Assembly: GCF_014698795.1 (NCBI RefSeq)
Contig: NZ_JACJTR010000040.1
Coordinates: forward strand, 1-56,580
Length of the DNA: 56,580 nucleotides
Source of the DNA: Nostoc sp. FACHB-892
GTDB lineage: Bacteria > Cyanobacteriota > Cyanobacteriia > Cyanobacteriales > Nostocaceae
Reading direction: 5' to 3'
In this document: piece after piece, positions 25,844 through 34,250 of the stretch
Numbering within the stretch: the stretch's first letter is position 1
How the letters are laid out: each line of letters begins with the position of its first letter
The notes under the pieces: model-generated
Told to the model about the DNA's origin: nothing
What the model saw: the letters and a program-made list of their open reading frames with translations, nothing else
Databases searched by the model: none
Program-made: the position numbers and the translations under genes

Positions 25844-27005
25844 AGGGGATAAGGATTTTGATTTGTGTTCCCTGGTCGGAACCTGTACTAATTTTAAGGG
25901 TTCCGCTCAGAAGTTCTGCTCGCTCCCGCATACCTTGCAGACCCCACCCAGTCAATGGTTGCTCCAAGTCAAACCCTTGACCATTATCTTGGAGCGTCAC
26001 CACGATCGTGCCTGAGTCAACCACTCCCCGTAACTTCACCTGAGTCGCCAAGGCGTGTTTCTGAATGTTAATCAAGCCTTCTTTCAATATGCAGTAAAGC
26101 TGATAACTCGATTGCAGGGAGAGGGCAGGTAGGCTTCTTAAATCAATCTGAGTGACAATGCCCTGCTGGCGCATCTGCTCAACTTGCTCACGTAGTGCTT
26201 CATTTAGATTGAAGCCGGACTGCCAGCGCATCGTCTGTACCAGTTGCCGCACATCTTCAAGGCATTGGCTTGCTAATAAGGCGGCATTGTCTACCGAGTG
26301 AAAGGACTTGGCTAAATCACGATAGCGCAATTTCTGAGCAACTTCCAATTGTACTCCCAATGAGGTGAGAGTGTGCCCTAAGGAATCATGAATTTCACGC
26401 GCAATCCGCAAACGTTCTAGTTTGGCACCTAACACTTCTACTTCTTGGGACAATGCTTCTGCCTGCTGGCGGCTTTCGCGTTCTGCCACGATGACAAAGC
26501 CAAGCAAAACGACAAAAATACTGGCACTGGCATAATACAGCAATGCATGCAGCAGTGTGATGTACAAATTAGACTGCAAAGTGACACTATCAAACTCTGG
26601 GAGTTTTCGTTGAATTAGTGACGGATATAGCCAGGCAAAACTAGTCAACCAGACCACTCCACCCATAATATTGGTCAAAATAACTTCGCGGCGACTCAAC
26701 AAGAAACACGCCTTGATCAGTAGTAGATAAAGTACAAAGCTAAGTTCGATGCCAGACGCAATCGCAACGCCCGTTAACCCGACTTCCAGCGCAATATAAG
26801 TGCGGCGCTGCCAAAGCGGGCGATCGAGCGGTAAGATAAAGCTGAGACAGAAAAATAGCGTGCTAAACGCGACACATTTGACGATTAGCTCAGGTGTGGA
26901 GGCTTCATCAAGCACATAAATCAAGATTGTCATGAGTAGCAGGAGCCATTCGCCAAAGCGCAGTGCCCGACGGAGTGATGGAGAAGAGCCAGCATCTAGA
27001 TTCAT
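25821..27005 (-). CDS. DesK/NarX-type sensor histidine kinase
   Basis: 394 residues. Residues ~10-180 are hydrophobic, with about six membrane helices and very short loops, so the signal is probably sensed in the membrane. A coiled coil leads to the HisKA_3 motif REIHDSLGHTLTSLGVQLEV, with the phospho-acceptor His near 205. The ATPase part has ILKEGLINIQKHA (N box), LQDNGQGFD (G1) and GWGLQGMRERAELL (G2). This is the layout of DesK-type kinases that respond to membrane state or envelope stress. It is the first gene of a two-gene operon with the overlapping response regulator. A purine-rich AGGATGG lies 14 bases before the ATG. Confidence 0.9.
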   Translation of the reverse strand: MNLDAGSSPSLRRALRFGEWLLLLMTILIYVLDEASTPELIVKCVAFSTLFFCLSFILPLDRPLWQRRTYIALEVGLTGVAIASGIELSFVLYLLLIKACFLLSRREVILTNIMGGVVWLTSFAWLYPSLIQRKLPEFDSVTLQSNLYITLLHALLYYASASIFVVLLGFVIVAERESRQQAEALSQEVEVLGAKLERLRIAREIHDSLGHTLTSLGVQLEVAQKLRYRDLAKSFHSVDNAALLASQCLEDVRQLVQTMRWQSGFNLNEALREQVEQMRQQGIVTQIDLRSLPALSLQSSYQLYCILKEGLINIQKHALATQVKLRGVVDSGTIVVTLQDNGQGFDLEQPLTGWGLQGMRERAELLSGTLKISTGSDQGTQIKILIPYDPSARR

Positions 27006-27062
27006 TGAATAGATTAACCATCCTGTTCTCTCTAGTTTGCGCGATCGCCTGCCAATCTAGGT

Positions 27063-27098
27063 ATGACACCTATCAAGGTTAGACATGACAAGTGTCAT
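27063..27098. promoter_or_regulatory. Candidate operator between the kinase and the exporter cluster
   Basis: ATGACA-AG-TGTCAT at 27085-27098 is a perfect 6+6 palindrome with a 2-base spacer. ATGACAC, matching its left arm with one extra base, lies 22 bases upstream at 27063-27069. This is the only spacer between the divergent two-component operon and the channel/exporter genes. NarL-type regulators commonly bind short dyads of this kind. Assignment to the regulator at 25202-25843 is inference. Confidence 0.4.
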
Positions 27099-27177
27099 CC
27101 GTTTCAATGATAGCTATAGGTATCAGAAACGCTGTGGATGGATTTAGATGGTCTGTAGATGAATTATCCAACCAGCC

Positions 27178-27843
27178 ATGCAGCCAGACCACTCAAATTA
27201 TCAAACTGCCATTCACCATTTAGCAAGGCTGAGTGATTGTGTCTTTGCCCTGGCGATGGCAATTACCTTCATGGGATTTAAACTGCCAGAAACTGTTCAA
27301 TTGCTGTCAAATTTGGAAGTAAACCAATTTCTGACTGGACAACTTAAGTCCCTTGGCATCTACATCATTGCTTTTATTCTGGTTGCCTTTTATTGGATTA
27401 ACCACACTCAGCAGTTTAGTTACTTCAAACGGACTAATGAAACTCACTTATTTATCTATACCTTGTACTTGATGTGTTTATTAGTGATTCCGTTCTCGAA
27501 TGATCTTGTTTTTAGGCTATCCAGTAATCCTTTTGCCAAGATTTGGTTTAACACCAATATTTTTCTCATTGGATTGCTCTCGTTTACAAGCTGGATCTAT
27601 GCAACTCACCAAAATCGGTTAGTGGGTGAAGATTTAGATATTCAAATCATTCGATCGATGCAAGTGAAAGCACTAATTGAACCTGTTTGTGCCTTAATAT
27701 CAATTCCAGTCGCGCTGGTTAGTCCAGACTTTTCAGATCTAGTCTGGTTGTTAATTCCAGTTGTCTCCCTAGTTCTGAATAAAGCTCTCAGGCAAACTTC
27801 TAGGTCTAATGTAATGCCAGTTTCAAATCAATTGGTTGAGTAA
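27178..27843 (+). CDS. TMEM175-family potassium channel-like membrane protein
   Basis: 221 residues with about six membrane helices. The first helix has RLSDCVFALAMAITF, the form of the R-x-x-x-(F/V)-(S/A)-D family signature seen in bacterial TMEM175 (DUF1211) channels, whose helix 1 lines a K+-selective pore. Bacterial members form tetramers. The length is normal. The gene is 172 bp from the divergent kinase and 61 bp before devB on the same strand, so it probably shares regulation with the exporter. The ATG at 27178 fits the family start. A role in ion balance linked to envelope export is inference. Confidence 0.75.
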   Translation: MQPDHSNYQTAIHHLARLSDCVFALAMAITFMGFKLPETVQLLSNLEVNQFLTGQLKSLGIYIIAFILVAFYWINHTQQFSYFKRTNETHLFIYTLYLMCLLVIPFSNDLVFRLSSNPFAKIWFNTNIFLIGLLSFTSWIYATHQNRLVGEDLDIQIIRSMQVKALIEPVCALISIPVALVSPDFSDLVWLLIPVVSLVLNKALRQTSRSNVMPVSNQLVE

Positions 27844-27904
27844 TTGCCTCAAGCTTGTTGCTTAATTTGCCATTTCAAATTTCATCGTCTCCGCTACCGC
27901 CTGC

Positions 27905-29086
27905 ATGACCATCATGAATTTACAGTTATTGTCGAAATCATCTAATCGCTGGATGCTTGCGTTGATCGTTGTTGCATCTACCATTACAGCAGGAATTGCT
28001 TACTATGGCATTTCGCAATTTGTTGTAGAGAAACCAGCAGAGAACACTCAGACTACCCCAACGATTCAGTCTATTGTGGCGCTGGGGCGGTTGGAACCTG
28101 AAACTGAGGTGACAAAAGTGTCAGTTCCAGCCACGCTCAGTAACGATCGCGTTGCCCAACTCCTCGTCAAACGAGGTGATCGAGTCCAAGCTAATCAAGT
28201 AATTGCGATTCTAGACAGTCGCGATCGGTTACAAGGCGCTCTCCTAGAAGGCGAACAACAAGTTGCCGTTGCCCAAGCAGAGCTTGCCCAGGTTAGAGCC
28301 GGAGCAAAATTGGGTGAAGTTGAGGCACAACAAGCAGAGATTGGACGTTTGCAAGCGGAATTAGCAGGTGAAACTCGGCAACAACAAGCAACCTTAGCGA
28401 GTTTAGAGGCTGAGGTTAATAATGCCCGCTCTGAATACAATCGCTATCAATCGCTCTATCAGGAGGGAGCAATTTCTGCATCTCAGTTTGACCAGAAGCA
28501 ATTAGCTTTCCAAAAAGCGCAAGCACAGTTCAATGAAGGCAAAGCAAATCAAAGCCGGACGACTGATACGTTGCAAGCGCAGATTGAGTCCGCTAGGGCA
28601 AACCTCGATCGCATTGCTGAAGTGCGTCCAGTAGATGTGCAGACGGCACAGGCAAAAGTGGAGCAAGCGATCGCCGTTGCTCAACGAGCAAAAGCAGATT
28701 TGAGACAAGCAGAGGTGCGATCGCCCCAAGCAGGACAAATTTTGGAAATCTATGCCAAGGCGGGAGAAGTGGTTAATGAAAAAGGCATTGCCGATCTGGG
28801 GCAAACCCGCCAAATGCGAGTGGTTGCTGAAGTTTATCAAAGTGACATCAAGAAAATTCGCATCGGGCAACAGACATTGATTACAGGTGAACCATTTTCT
28901 GGAGAATTGCGCGGCATAGTCGAAGAAATTGGGCTGCAAGTGAGCCAGCAGGAGATCTTCAATAATCAACCGGGCGAGAACCTGGATCAGCGGGTGGTTA
29001 AAGTCCGAATTCGTTTGAATGCAGCCGACAGCGATCAGGTTTCAGGGCTGACTAATTTACAGGTACAGGTCGCTATCCAACCCTAA
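27905..29086 (+). CDS. devB: DevB-type membrane fusion protein of an ABC exporter
   Basis: 393 residues. An N-terminal membrane helix (LALIVVASTITAGIAYYGIS) is followed by the first half of a lipoyl domain (VALGRLEPE; LLVKRGDRVQANQVIAILDS). Then comes a long Gln/Ala/Glu-rich alpha-hairpin (~105-250), the second lipoyl half (VRSPQAGQILEIYAKAGEVV) and a beta-barrel domain. This is a HlyD-family periplasmic adaptor with the DevB subfamily length. DevB links the inner-membrane DevCA pump to a TolC-like outer-membrane channel; in Anabaena DevBCA exports heterocyst envelope glycolipids. Paralogues with other cargo are common, and this cluster is interrupted by extra genes, so the cargo is uncertain. 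It is the first exporter gene of the cluster. Confidence 0.88.
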   Translation: MTIMNLQLLSKSSNRWMLALIVVASTITAGIAYYGISQFVVEKPAENTQTTPTIQSIVALGRLEPETEVTKVSVPATLSNDRVAQLLVKRGDRVQANQVIAILDSRDRLQGALLEGEQQVAVAQAELAQVRAGAKLGEVEAQQAEIGRLQAELAGETRQQQATLASLEAEVNNARSEYNRYQSLYQEGAISASQFDQKQLAFQKAQAQFNEGKANQSRTTDTLQAQIESARANLDRIAEVRPVDVQTAQAKVEQAIAVAQRAKADLRQAEVRSPQAGQILEIYAKAGEVVNEKGIADLGQTRQMRVVAEVYQSDIKKIRIGQQTLITGEPFSGELRGIVEEIGLQVSQQEIFNNQPGENLDQRVVKVRIRLNAADSDQVSGLTNLQVQVAIQP

Positions 29087-29146
29087 AGCGTTCATATTCT
29101 CGCCGATAACCAATCAGTTGATTCATACTTTAACCGAGGAAAATAC

Positions 29147-29365
29147 GTGCAGTTATTGTATACAACACAGTTAAAGAACCTTTCAGACTGTGAAATGGAA
29201 GTTCTTAAATTAATGGTTGAAGGACAAAGTAACCCTGAAATTGCTGGTGTGTTGTATCTCAGTCCCAATACTGTCAAAACGCATGTCAGAAGTATCCTTA
29301 ACAAATTTGGAGTTGATAACCGCGTTCAAGCGGTTGTTTTTGCCCTCCGTCGTGGTCTGGTATAA
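29147..29365 (+). CDS. Stand-alone LuxR/GerE-type helix-turn-helix protein
   Basis: 72 residues consisting of just one LuxR-type DNA-binding domain: LSDCEMEVLKLMVEGQSNPE, IAGVLYLSPNTVKTHVRSIL, then NKFGVDNRVQAVVFALRRGL. There is no receiver or ligand domain. The GTG start has CGAGGA six bases upstream. It lies 61 bp after devB and 19 bp before devC on the same strand, so it is embedded in the exporter operon. A regulator of the operon itself, perhaps acting with the full-length NarL-type regulator by heterodimer or site competition, is a reasonable inference. Small single-domain LuxR proteins are known in cyanobacteria (for example PedR), though this is not clearly that protein. Confidence 0.82.
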   Translation: MQLLYTTQLKNLSDCEMEVLKLMVEGQSNPEIAGVLYLSPNTVKTHVRSILNKFGVDNRVQAVVFALRRGLV

Positions 29366-29383
29366 AGTGGGGAAAAGTGATCT

Positions 29384-30550
29384 ATGTTGCGTAACCTATT
29401 CCGTAAAACACCGCTGGCATGGTTTCAGCTAAAACGAGAAAAAACCCGTCTTGCAGTGGCTTTAGCGGGGATTGCCTTCGCCGATATTCTGATGTTTTTT
29501 CAACTGGGATTGCTCGATGCTCTGTTTGAGTCTGTCGTAAAACCCTACACCTCGCTGCAAGGGGATCTATTCCTGATTAACCCGTTGTTTGAGAGCCTAA
29601 ATGTGGTCAGAAGCTTTCCCAGAAAGCAACTATATCAGGCGGCAGGAGCTAAAGAAGTTGAATCGATTAACTATCTCTACATTGGTCAGGGCGAGTGGCG
29701 AAATGCTCAAACCCGAACGAATCAGCCCACAATGGTATTTGCTATTAATCCTAATAACTCAGCTATCACGCTACCAGACGTACAAGCACACCAGAATGAA
29801 TTGAAGTTGCTGAACCGAATGCTCTACGATCGTGCCGGTGCGGAACAGTTTTTTGGCAATGTAGTTGAAGAACTTCAGCAGTCTGGCTCAGTGCCAATTC
29901 AATTTAATAACTTTCAAGTCAAGGTAGTTGGAACGTTTGTCATGGGAGCATCATTCGCTGCCAATGGGAATGTAATTACTAGTCATTCAACTTTCCTTCG
30001 GCTCTTTCCAGCCCGTAAGCCCGATGAAATTGATATTGGAGCCATCCAGTTGAAACCGGGCACCGATGTTAAGCAATTTAAGGCTGCGATACAATCGGAG
30101 CTTGAAAATGTGCTGATCCTGACGCATGAAGAGTTTGTTGAACACGAAAAGAAATACTGGGAAACCACCAGTCCGATCGGGATTTTGTTTGGGTTTGGCG
30201 CAATCATTGGTTTTATCGTTGGCACCATTATCGTTTATCAAATTCTCTATTCCGATGTATCAGACCATTTGCCAGAATATGCCACGTTGAAAGCAATGGG
30301 ATATAGCGACGGTTACTTGATTGGTGTACTCATCCAGGAAGCGCTGATTATGGCTGTTTTAGGATTCATCCCAGGGTTTGTCATTTCGATCGGGCTGTAT
30401 TCTGCTGCTGCTGCTGCGACCTTTCTGCCGATCGGCATGACAGTCAGCCGCGCAGTGCTTGTGTTGACCTTGACGATTGTAATGTGTGCCGCATCAGGAG
30501 GAATCGCGATGCGAAAATTGCAATCTGCTGATCCGGCTGATATTTTCTAG
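29384..30550 (+). CDS. devC: DevC-type ABC exporter permease
   Basis: 388 residues with the MacB/FtsX-like permease plan. There is one membrane helix near the N-terminus (~24-45), a large periplasmic domain (~50-265), and three C-terminal helices (~270-295, 320-345, 355-375). The N-terminus PLAWFQLKREKTRLAVALAG is characteristic of cyanobacterial DevC. The periplasmic domain meets the DevB adaptor, and the cytoplasmic ends couple to the DevA ATPase. It is separated from devA by a GAP-family gene, unlike the usual contiguous devBCA order. No lesion is visible. Confidence 0.9.
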   Translation: MLRNLFRKTPLAWFQLKREKTRLAVALAGIAFADILMFFQLGLLDALFESVVKPYTSLQGDLFLINPLFESLNVVRSFPRKQLYQAAGAKEVESINYLYIGQGEWRNAQTRTNQPTMVFAINPNNSAITLPDVQAHQNELKLLNRMLYDRAGAEQFFGNVVEELQQSGSVPIQFNNFQVKVVGTFVMGASFAANGNVITSHSTFLRLFPARKPDEIDIGAIQLKPGTDVKQFKAAIQSELENVLILTHEEFVEHEKKYWETTSPIGILFGFGAIIGFIVGTIIVYQILYSDVSDHLPEYATLKAMGYSDGYLIGVLIQEALIMAVLGFIPGFVISIGLYSAAAAATFLPIGMTVSRAVLVLTLTIVMCAASGGIAMRKLQSADPADIF

Positions 30551-30570
30551 TTTTTACCTGGTGTAATCAG

Positions 30571-31236
30571 ATGCCATCCTTACTTGCTTATCTTGTTGCG
30601 ATCGCAGCACTAGACAGCCTCAACCCCACTACTACAGCAGTCCAAATGTATCTGCTCAGTACTCCTAAGCCAGTGCCTCGCTCAGTTTCATTTATTGCGG
30701 GAGTATTTATCACTTATTGGACAGCAGGATTAGCGGTGGTGCTTGGAGCAAGTCAGTTGACCATCAATTTACCAGGTTTGCCACCTTCACTGATGTACAC
30801 GTTGCAACTGATCATTGGCATCGTTCTACTCTTGGTGGGTTGGAACCTTAAAAATGCTGCTGATTCCCAAGAAGCTAAACGCCCTGCTCAATTAACGATC
30901 GCTCAAACTTTTTTCTTTGGCAGTGCTGCAACGCTTTGGGATTTCCCAACTGCACTACCTTACTTAGCAGCGATCGAGCGCATTGTGCGATCGCAGTTTG
31001 ATCTCTTCACCACAATGGGTGTTCTGGCAATCTACAACGTGATCTTTGTTTTCCCGCTCATTGCTCTCTTAGGACTCTATATCTGCCTGGGCGAACATAG
31101 TCTTAATCTGATCCAGGCAATTAATCGATCAGTGCAGAAATGGGGACACAAAATATTGCGAGTTCTATTAATGGGATTAGGTATCCTCCTGATCGTAGAC
31201 TGTATTGCTTTTGCTCTAGGTCGTCCAATTTTTTGA
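30571..31236 (+). CDS. GAP-family (SfLAP-like) polytopic membrane protein
   Basis: 221 residues with about six membrane helices. The start MPSLLAYLVAIAALDSLNPT with a conserved Asp-x-x-Asn-Pro in helix 1, the central TFFFGSAATLWDFPTALPYL and the paired-helix layout fit the GAP/Sap family. That family is related to LysE-type exporters; in mycobacteria its members support export of glycolipids (sulfolipid-1 addressing protein). Its position between devC and devA, 20 bp after devC, suggests a part in the same export process, perhaps lipid handling. That link is inference from known glycolipid roles of both families. Confidence 0.7.
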   Translation: MPSLLAYLVAIAALDSLNPTTTAVQMYLLSTPKPVPRSVSFIAGVFITYWTAGLAVVLGASQLTINLPGLPPSLMYTLQLIIGIVLLLVGWNLKNAADSQEAKRPAQLTIAQTFFFGSAATLWDFPTALPYLAAIERIVRSQFDLFTTMGVLAIYNVIFVFPLIALLGLYICLGEHSLNLIQAINRSVQKWGHKILRVLLMGLGILLIVDCIAFALGRPIF

Positions 31237-31265
31237 TCGTTTACACACATATAAGTACAAAGGCA

Positions 31266-32009
31266 ATGATTCAAACTTGGCAGTCCGATCAATCTCACTC
31301 AACAGCAGCACCAGTTATTTCGGCTCGGCAGCTTAATCACTACTTTGGCAGTGGCGAACTCCGAAAACAAGCCTTATTTGACATCAATTTAGATATTTAT
31401 GCAGGCGAAATCATTATTATGACGGGTCCCTCTGGCTCTGGCAAAACAACGCTGCTAACGCTGATGGGCGGTTTGCGATCGGCTCAAGAAGGCAGCCTCA
31501 AGCTTCTGGGTCAAGAATTACATAATGCCAGCAAACAACAGTTGACTCACCTTCGTCGCAACATTGGCTATATTTTTCAGGCACACAATCTATTGACCTT
31601 TCTGACGGCTAAACAAAATGTGCGGATGTCTCTAGAACTGCATGAGGAAATGTTCGATCGCGACGTTGATGGCACGAGTGTTGCCATGCTAGAAGCAGTA
31701 GGGCTGCAACAACGGATAGACTATTATGCCGATAGCCTATCGGGCGGGCAAAAACAGCGCGTTGCGATCGCCCGTGCCTTAGTGAGTCAACCCAAGATCG
31801 TGTTAGCCGATGAACCGACAGCTGCTCTAGATAAGAAATCTGGGCGTGATGCTGTAGAAATTATGCAAAAACTTGCCAAAGGGCAGAGTTGCACCATCTT
31901 ATTAGTCACACACGACAACCGCATTTTGGACATCGCCGATCGCATTGTCTACATGGAAGATGGTCGTTTAGCGGCTAACCCAGAGACTACGATCATGAAC
32001 CCTAACTGA
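31266..32009 (+). CDS. devA: DevA-type ABC exporter ATPase
   Basis: 247 residues from ATG 31266, which aligns with family starts; an upstream in-frame start at 31140 would lie inside the GAP-family gene. Walker A is GPSGSGKTTL, the Q loop lies in YIFQAHNLL, the ABC signature is LSGGQKQRVAIARAL, Walker B is VLADEPTAALD and the switch His is in LLVTHDNR. It powers the DevBC exporter by ATP hydrolysis. The gene begins 29 bp after the GAP-family gene and closes the operon. All catalytic motifs are present. Confidence 0.92.
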   Translation: MIQTWQSDQSHSTAAPVISARQLNHYFGSGELRKQALFDINLDIYAGEIIIMTGPSGSGKTTLLTLMGGLRSAQEGSLKLLGQELHNASKQQLTHLRRNIGYIFQAHNLLTFLTAKQNVRMSLELHEEMFDRDVDGTSVAMLEAVGLQQRIDYYADSLSGGQKQRVAIARALVSQPKIVLADEPTAALDKKSGRDAVEIMQKLAKGQSCTILLVTHDNRILDIADRIVYMEDGRLAANPETTIMNPN

Positions 32010-32267
32010 ATTGCACTAAAAAAGGCTGAAATAATTGCCTGGTAAGGGGTTTAGAAAACTAATAGTTTTAAGGTCGGGAATCAGAATAATCTGCCACCTC
32101 AGTTTGCGATCGCTGCTTTATTAGCCTCCGTTTTTCCAAAGTGATGAAACCCCTGTAAATAATACATTTGCGCTTTTCTTAGTGCCATTCGGTTCGGAGC
32201 CAATTTCACAATCTTGATTTTGATGAAAAATTTTTACTGCCTAACTAAAAGCTGTGTTTCGTCGTAG
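32010..32267. other. Intergenic with a solo IS end
   Basis: About 260 bases after the exporter operon. It holds a HIP1-like site near 32107 and the solo insertion-sequence end listed at 32171-32190. No gene is seen. Confidence 0.45.
32171..32190. repeat. Solo IS terminal sequence
   Basis: cgcttttcttagtgccattc matches 45435-45454, the right end of the IS4-like remnant, at 19 of 20 positions. The core tagtgccattcgg is also the inverse of the left end at 45149-45163. No transposase sequence adjoins it here, so it is a leftover end. Confidence 0.6.
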
Positions 32268-32615
32268 TTATTTTTCGCACCCAATCCCATCTCCATCTCG
32301 GTCAAAACCATGAGGATTTGGGGGCAGTACTTTAAATTTTCGTTGGCTGATATCTCGGCAATTTAAGTCTGGTGAATTCTTTGGAATGCAAAAGTCCGGG
32401 TAAGCAGGGTCGCAGTTATTCTGTTGCTGTCCTTGAGTTGGCACTGAAGTTGCCCGTTGAGCAGCTTTGTGGCGGAAGTCCCAAGGCATTACAGGATTAG
32501 ACTGGCTCCAAAATGCTAGACGCTGTTGTTTGGCGGTGTTTTCAGCAGAATTAGTAGTGCTTGGGGTGCGTAGTTTACCGCCCCAGGCATCGCTTTTCCT
32601 GTTTTGCGGGAACAC
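32268..32615 (-). pseudogene. Nuclease tail plus Excalibur domain, catalytic part lost
   Basis: 115 residues. Residues ~27-47 (AKQQRLAFWSQSNPVMPWDF) match the C-terminal end of staphylococcal-nuclease-like proteins, nearly the same as the end of the gene opposite. The last ~45 residues form an Excalibur domain (CDPAYPDFCIPKNSPDLNCR; then DRDGDGIGCE) with its Cys pairs and Asp-rich calcium-binding loop. The nuclease core that should precede it is absent, and so is a signal peptide. Full SNase-Excalibur proteins are secreted nucleases. This is most likely a remnant of one. It is arranged head to head with an intact nuclease 52 bp away. Confidence 0.6.
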
Positions 32616-32667
32616 AAGATAAAAACTTTTATTCTAATGTATATTAGAATACCTTATTTTTATAATC

Positions 32668-33168
32668 GTGAAAATTACCAAACTATTGTTTGCTTGTATA
32701 ATTGCTCTCGCTCCTAGCGTAGCTATAGCGCAAAATCAGTTACCTCAAGTTATTAGTGTAGGGGACGGCGACACTGTACGTATTGCCATTAATGGAAAGC
32801 CTGAAACGGTAAGATTGGGGTGTATTGACGCTCCTGAAAAAACACAAAAACCTTATGGCCCATCTGCTACACAACGTTTGCGCCAGTTGTTACCCAAAGG
32901 TCAGGCGGTGCAGGTCAGGCAAATCGAGCGCGACCGATATGGTCGTCTTGTAGGCGAATTATTCTTAGGGAATCAGTCGGTAAATCTGCAAATGGTACGG
33001 GAAGGGCGAGCAGTTGTTTACACTCAGTATTTAGATAACTGCGCTGTTACCAAAGACGAGTATCTAAAAGCTGAAGCACAAGCAAAGCAAAAAAGGTTAG
33101 GCTTTTGGAATCAGAATAATCCAATCATGCCGTGGAATTACAGGGCCAGTCGCCGGAGAGGAAACTAG
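32668..33168 (+). CDS. Secreted staphylococcal-nuclease-like protein
   Basis: 166 residues from GTG 32668. A signal peptide covers ~1-21 (KLLFACIIALAPSVAIA). The SNase core keeps the catalytic set: Arg49 in VRLGCIDAPE, Asp54, Glu57, and Arg93 in ERDRYGRLVGE. The region NLQMVREGRAVVY and the end AKQKRLGFWNQNNPIMPWNY complete the fold. It would cut DNA or RNA outside the cytoplasm in a Ca2+-dependent way. It stands alone and diverges from the nuclease-tail/Excalibur remnant. A GTG start after an AT-rich stretch with no strong RBS suggests modest expression. Confidence 0.85.
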   Translation: MKITKLLFACIIALAPSVAIAQNQLPQVISVGDGDTVRIAINGKPETVRLGCIDAPEKTQKPYGPSATQRLRQLLPKGQAVQVRQIERDRYGRLVGELFLGNQSVNLQMVREGRAVVYTQYLDNCAVTKDEYLKAEAQAKQKRLGFWNQNNPIMPWNYRASRRRGN

Positions 33169-33423
33169 AGTATAAACTCACTCTGAACTCTGAACAACAA
33201 TTCTGGCTACTAGGAATATTACGAAACTTGGCAACCTTTACAATACTTAGGTGTAGCGAAGTTTCGCACAATTGTTAGTAAGGCATAATTCTTTGGCAGC
33301 CTTCTGATGATCATATTGCGAAAGCTTATGTGGACTGAATAATAAGGTATTCAATCCACCATTGTTGAGTTGAGTTACTAATCAGAGACGATCCAGTTAA
33401 ACCTTGACTCGTCGGAGTTAGCT

Positions 33424-33624
33424 TTACTCCTGATCCTGATCAATTTTTTCGATATCATCAGGTGTACCAGTGGCAGAAATTTTTGATGTACCAGATTTAC
33501 CTGCACCTGAATTGCCGCCAGAAGCGCCAGCACCACCTGAGTGTTTAGAATCCGTGTTGCCCTGTTCATCTTGAAGCTGTTCAAGGCGGTTTTTTTCTTG
33601 AGCTTTATCTTTTTGGTCAGCCAT
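33424..33624 (-). CDS. Small hydrophilic Gly/Ser-rich protein
   Basis: 66 residues: MADQKDKAQEKNRLEQLQDE, a Gly/Ser/Ala-rich middle (SGGAGASGGNSGAGKSG) and an acidic end (DDIEKIDQDQE). It is likely disordered and carries no catalytic motif. The sequence style recalls small cyanobacterial proteins of unknown role. There is no clear Shine-Dalgarno. Moderate confidence because low-complexity frames can arise by chance, but the charged ends look selected. Confidence 0.5.
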   Translation of the reverse strand: MADQKDKAQEKNRLEQLQDEQGNTDSKHSGGAGASGGNSGAGKSGTSKISATGTPDDIEKIDQDQE

Positions 33625-34250
33625 ATTTTAAAAACATTTTTAGCGTAGCGATCGCTTTTAACTCTACCACTTTCGTTATTCTGGCGACACCAAAAGCAAA
33701 TGCTCTTAATTGTCAGTTCTCTTGGATAATCAGCTAGTCGGCACGCTCCCTCCCCATAATACCCTTGGAACCAAATCAGCTAGACCTATTTCCAGAAGTG
33801 AATCGTTAGGAATAATCTCTCATGTGGAGACAATACTTGTGAGTGATGACCGAATAGGGGAGAATGCAGATTGCAGATTGATCCCTTGCGGATTGGAATA
33901 TTACACAAGCCCCTAGCTTTCAAGCAGGGGGTGCGATTCGTTCACTCGAAAATCTACAATTTACCCTCTAATATCAACAATAAATCTACAATCTACAATC
34001 TTAATTCTCAAGCTCGTGTCTTTCAGGCAGGAGTCAATCTACAATCGACAAGGCGCTCCTACGTCGCTCTAAGCGTTCGCGGTAGCGTCTCGTAGAGAAG
34101 CCATGCCGCAGGCTTTAGGCTACGCTATCGGCAATCTGTAATCCGTTGACTAAAACTCAGCCATCGCAAGAATTTTGATTTAAGCGTACATTCCTTGGCT
34201 TTAAAATGTTTGCCGTAATAATCTGTAAAAAAGTGTGAAAAATCTGCGTT
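33625..34250. other. Intergenic, repeat-rich
   Basis: About 625 bases. Several copies of a 'caatctacaat' motif occur between 33948 and 34045. A long cyanobacterial repeat lies at 34050-34130 (ctctaagcgttcgcggtagc; gtagagaagccatgccgcag; gctacgctatcgg). A HIP1-related site lies near 33648. No coding sequence is supported; open frames here follow the repeats. Confidence 0.5.

Noticed and set aside
31140..31265. Upstream extension of the DevA frame
   Set aside because: It overlaps the GAP-family gene, and the added residues do not resemble ABC ATPases. ATG 31266 aligns with the family start.
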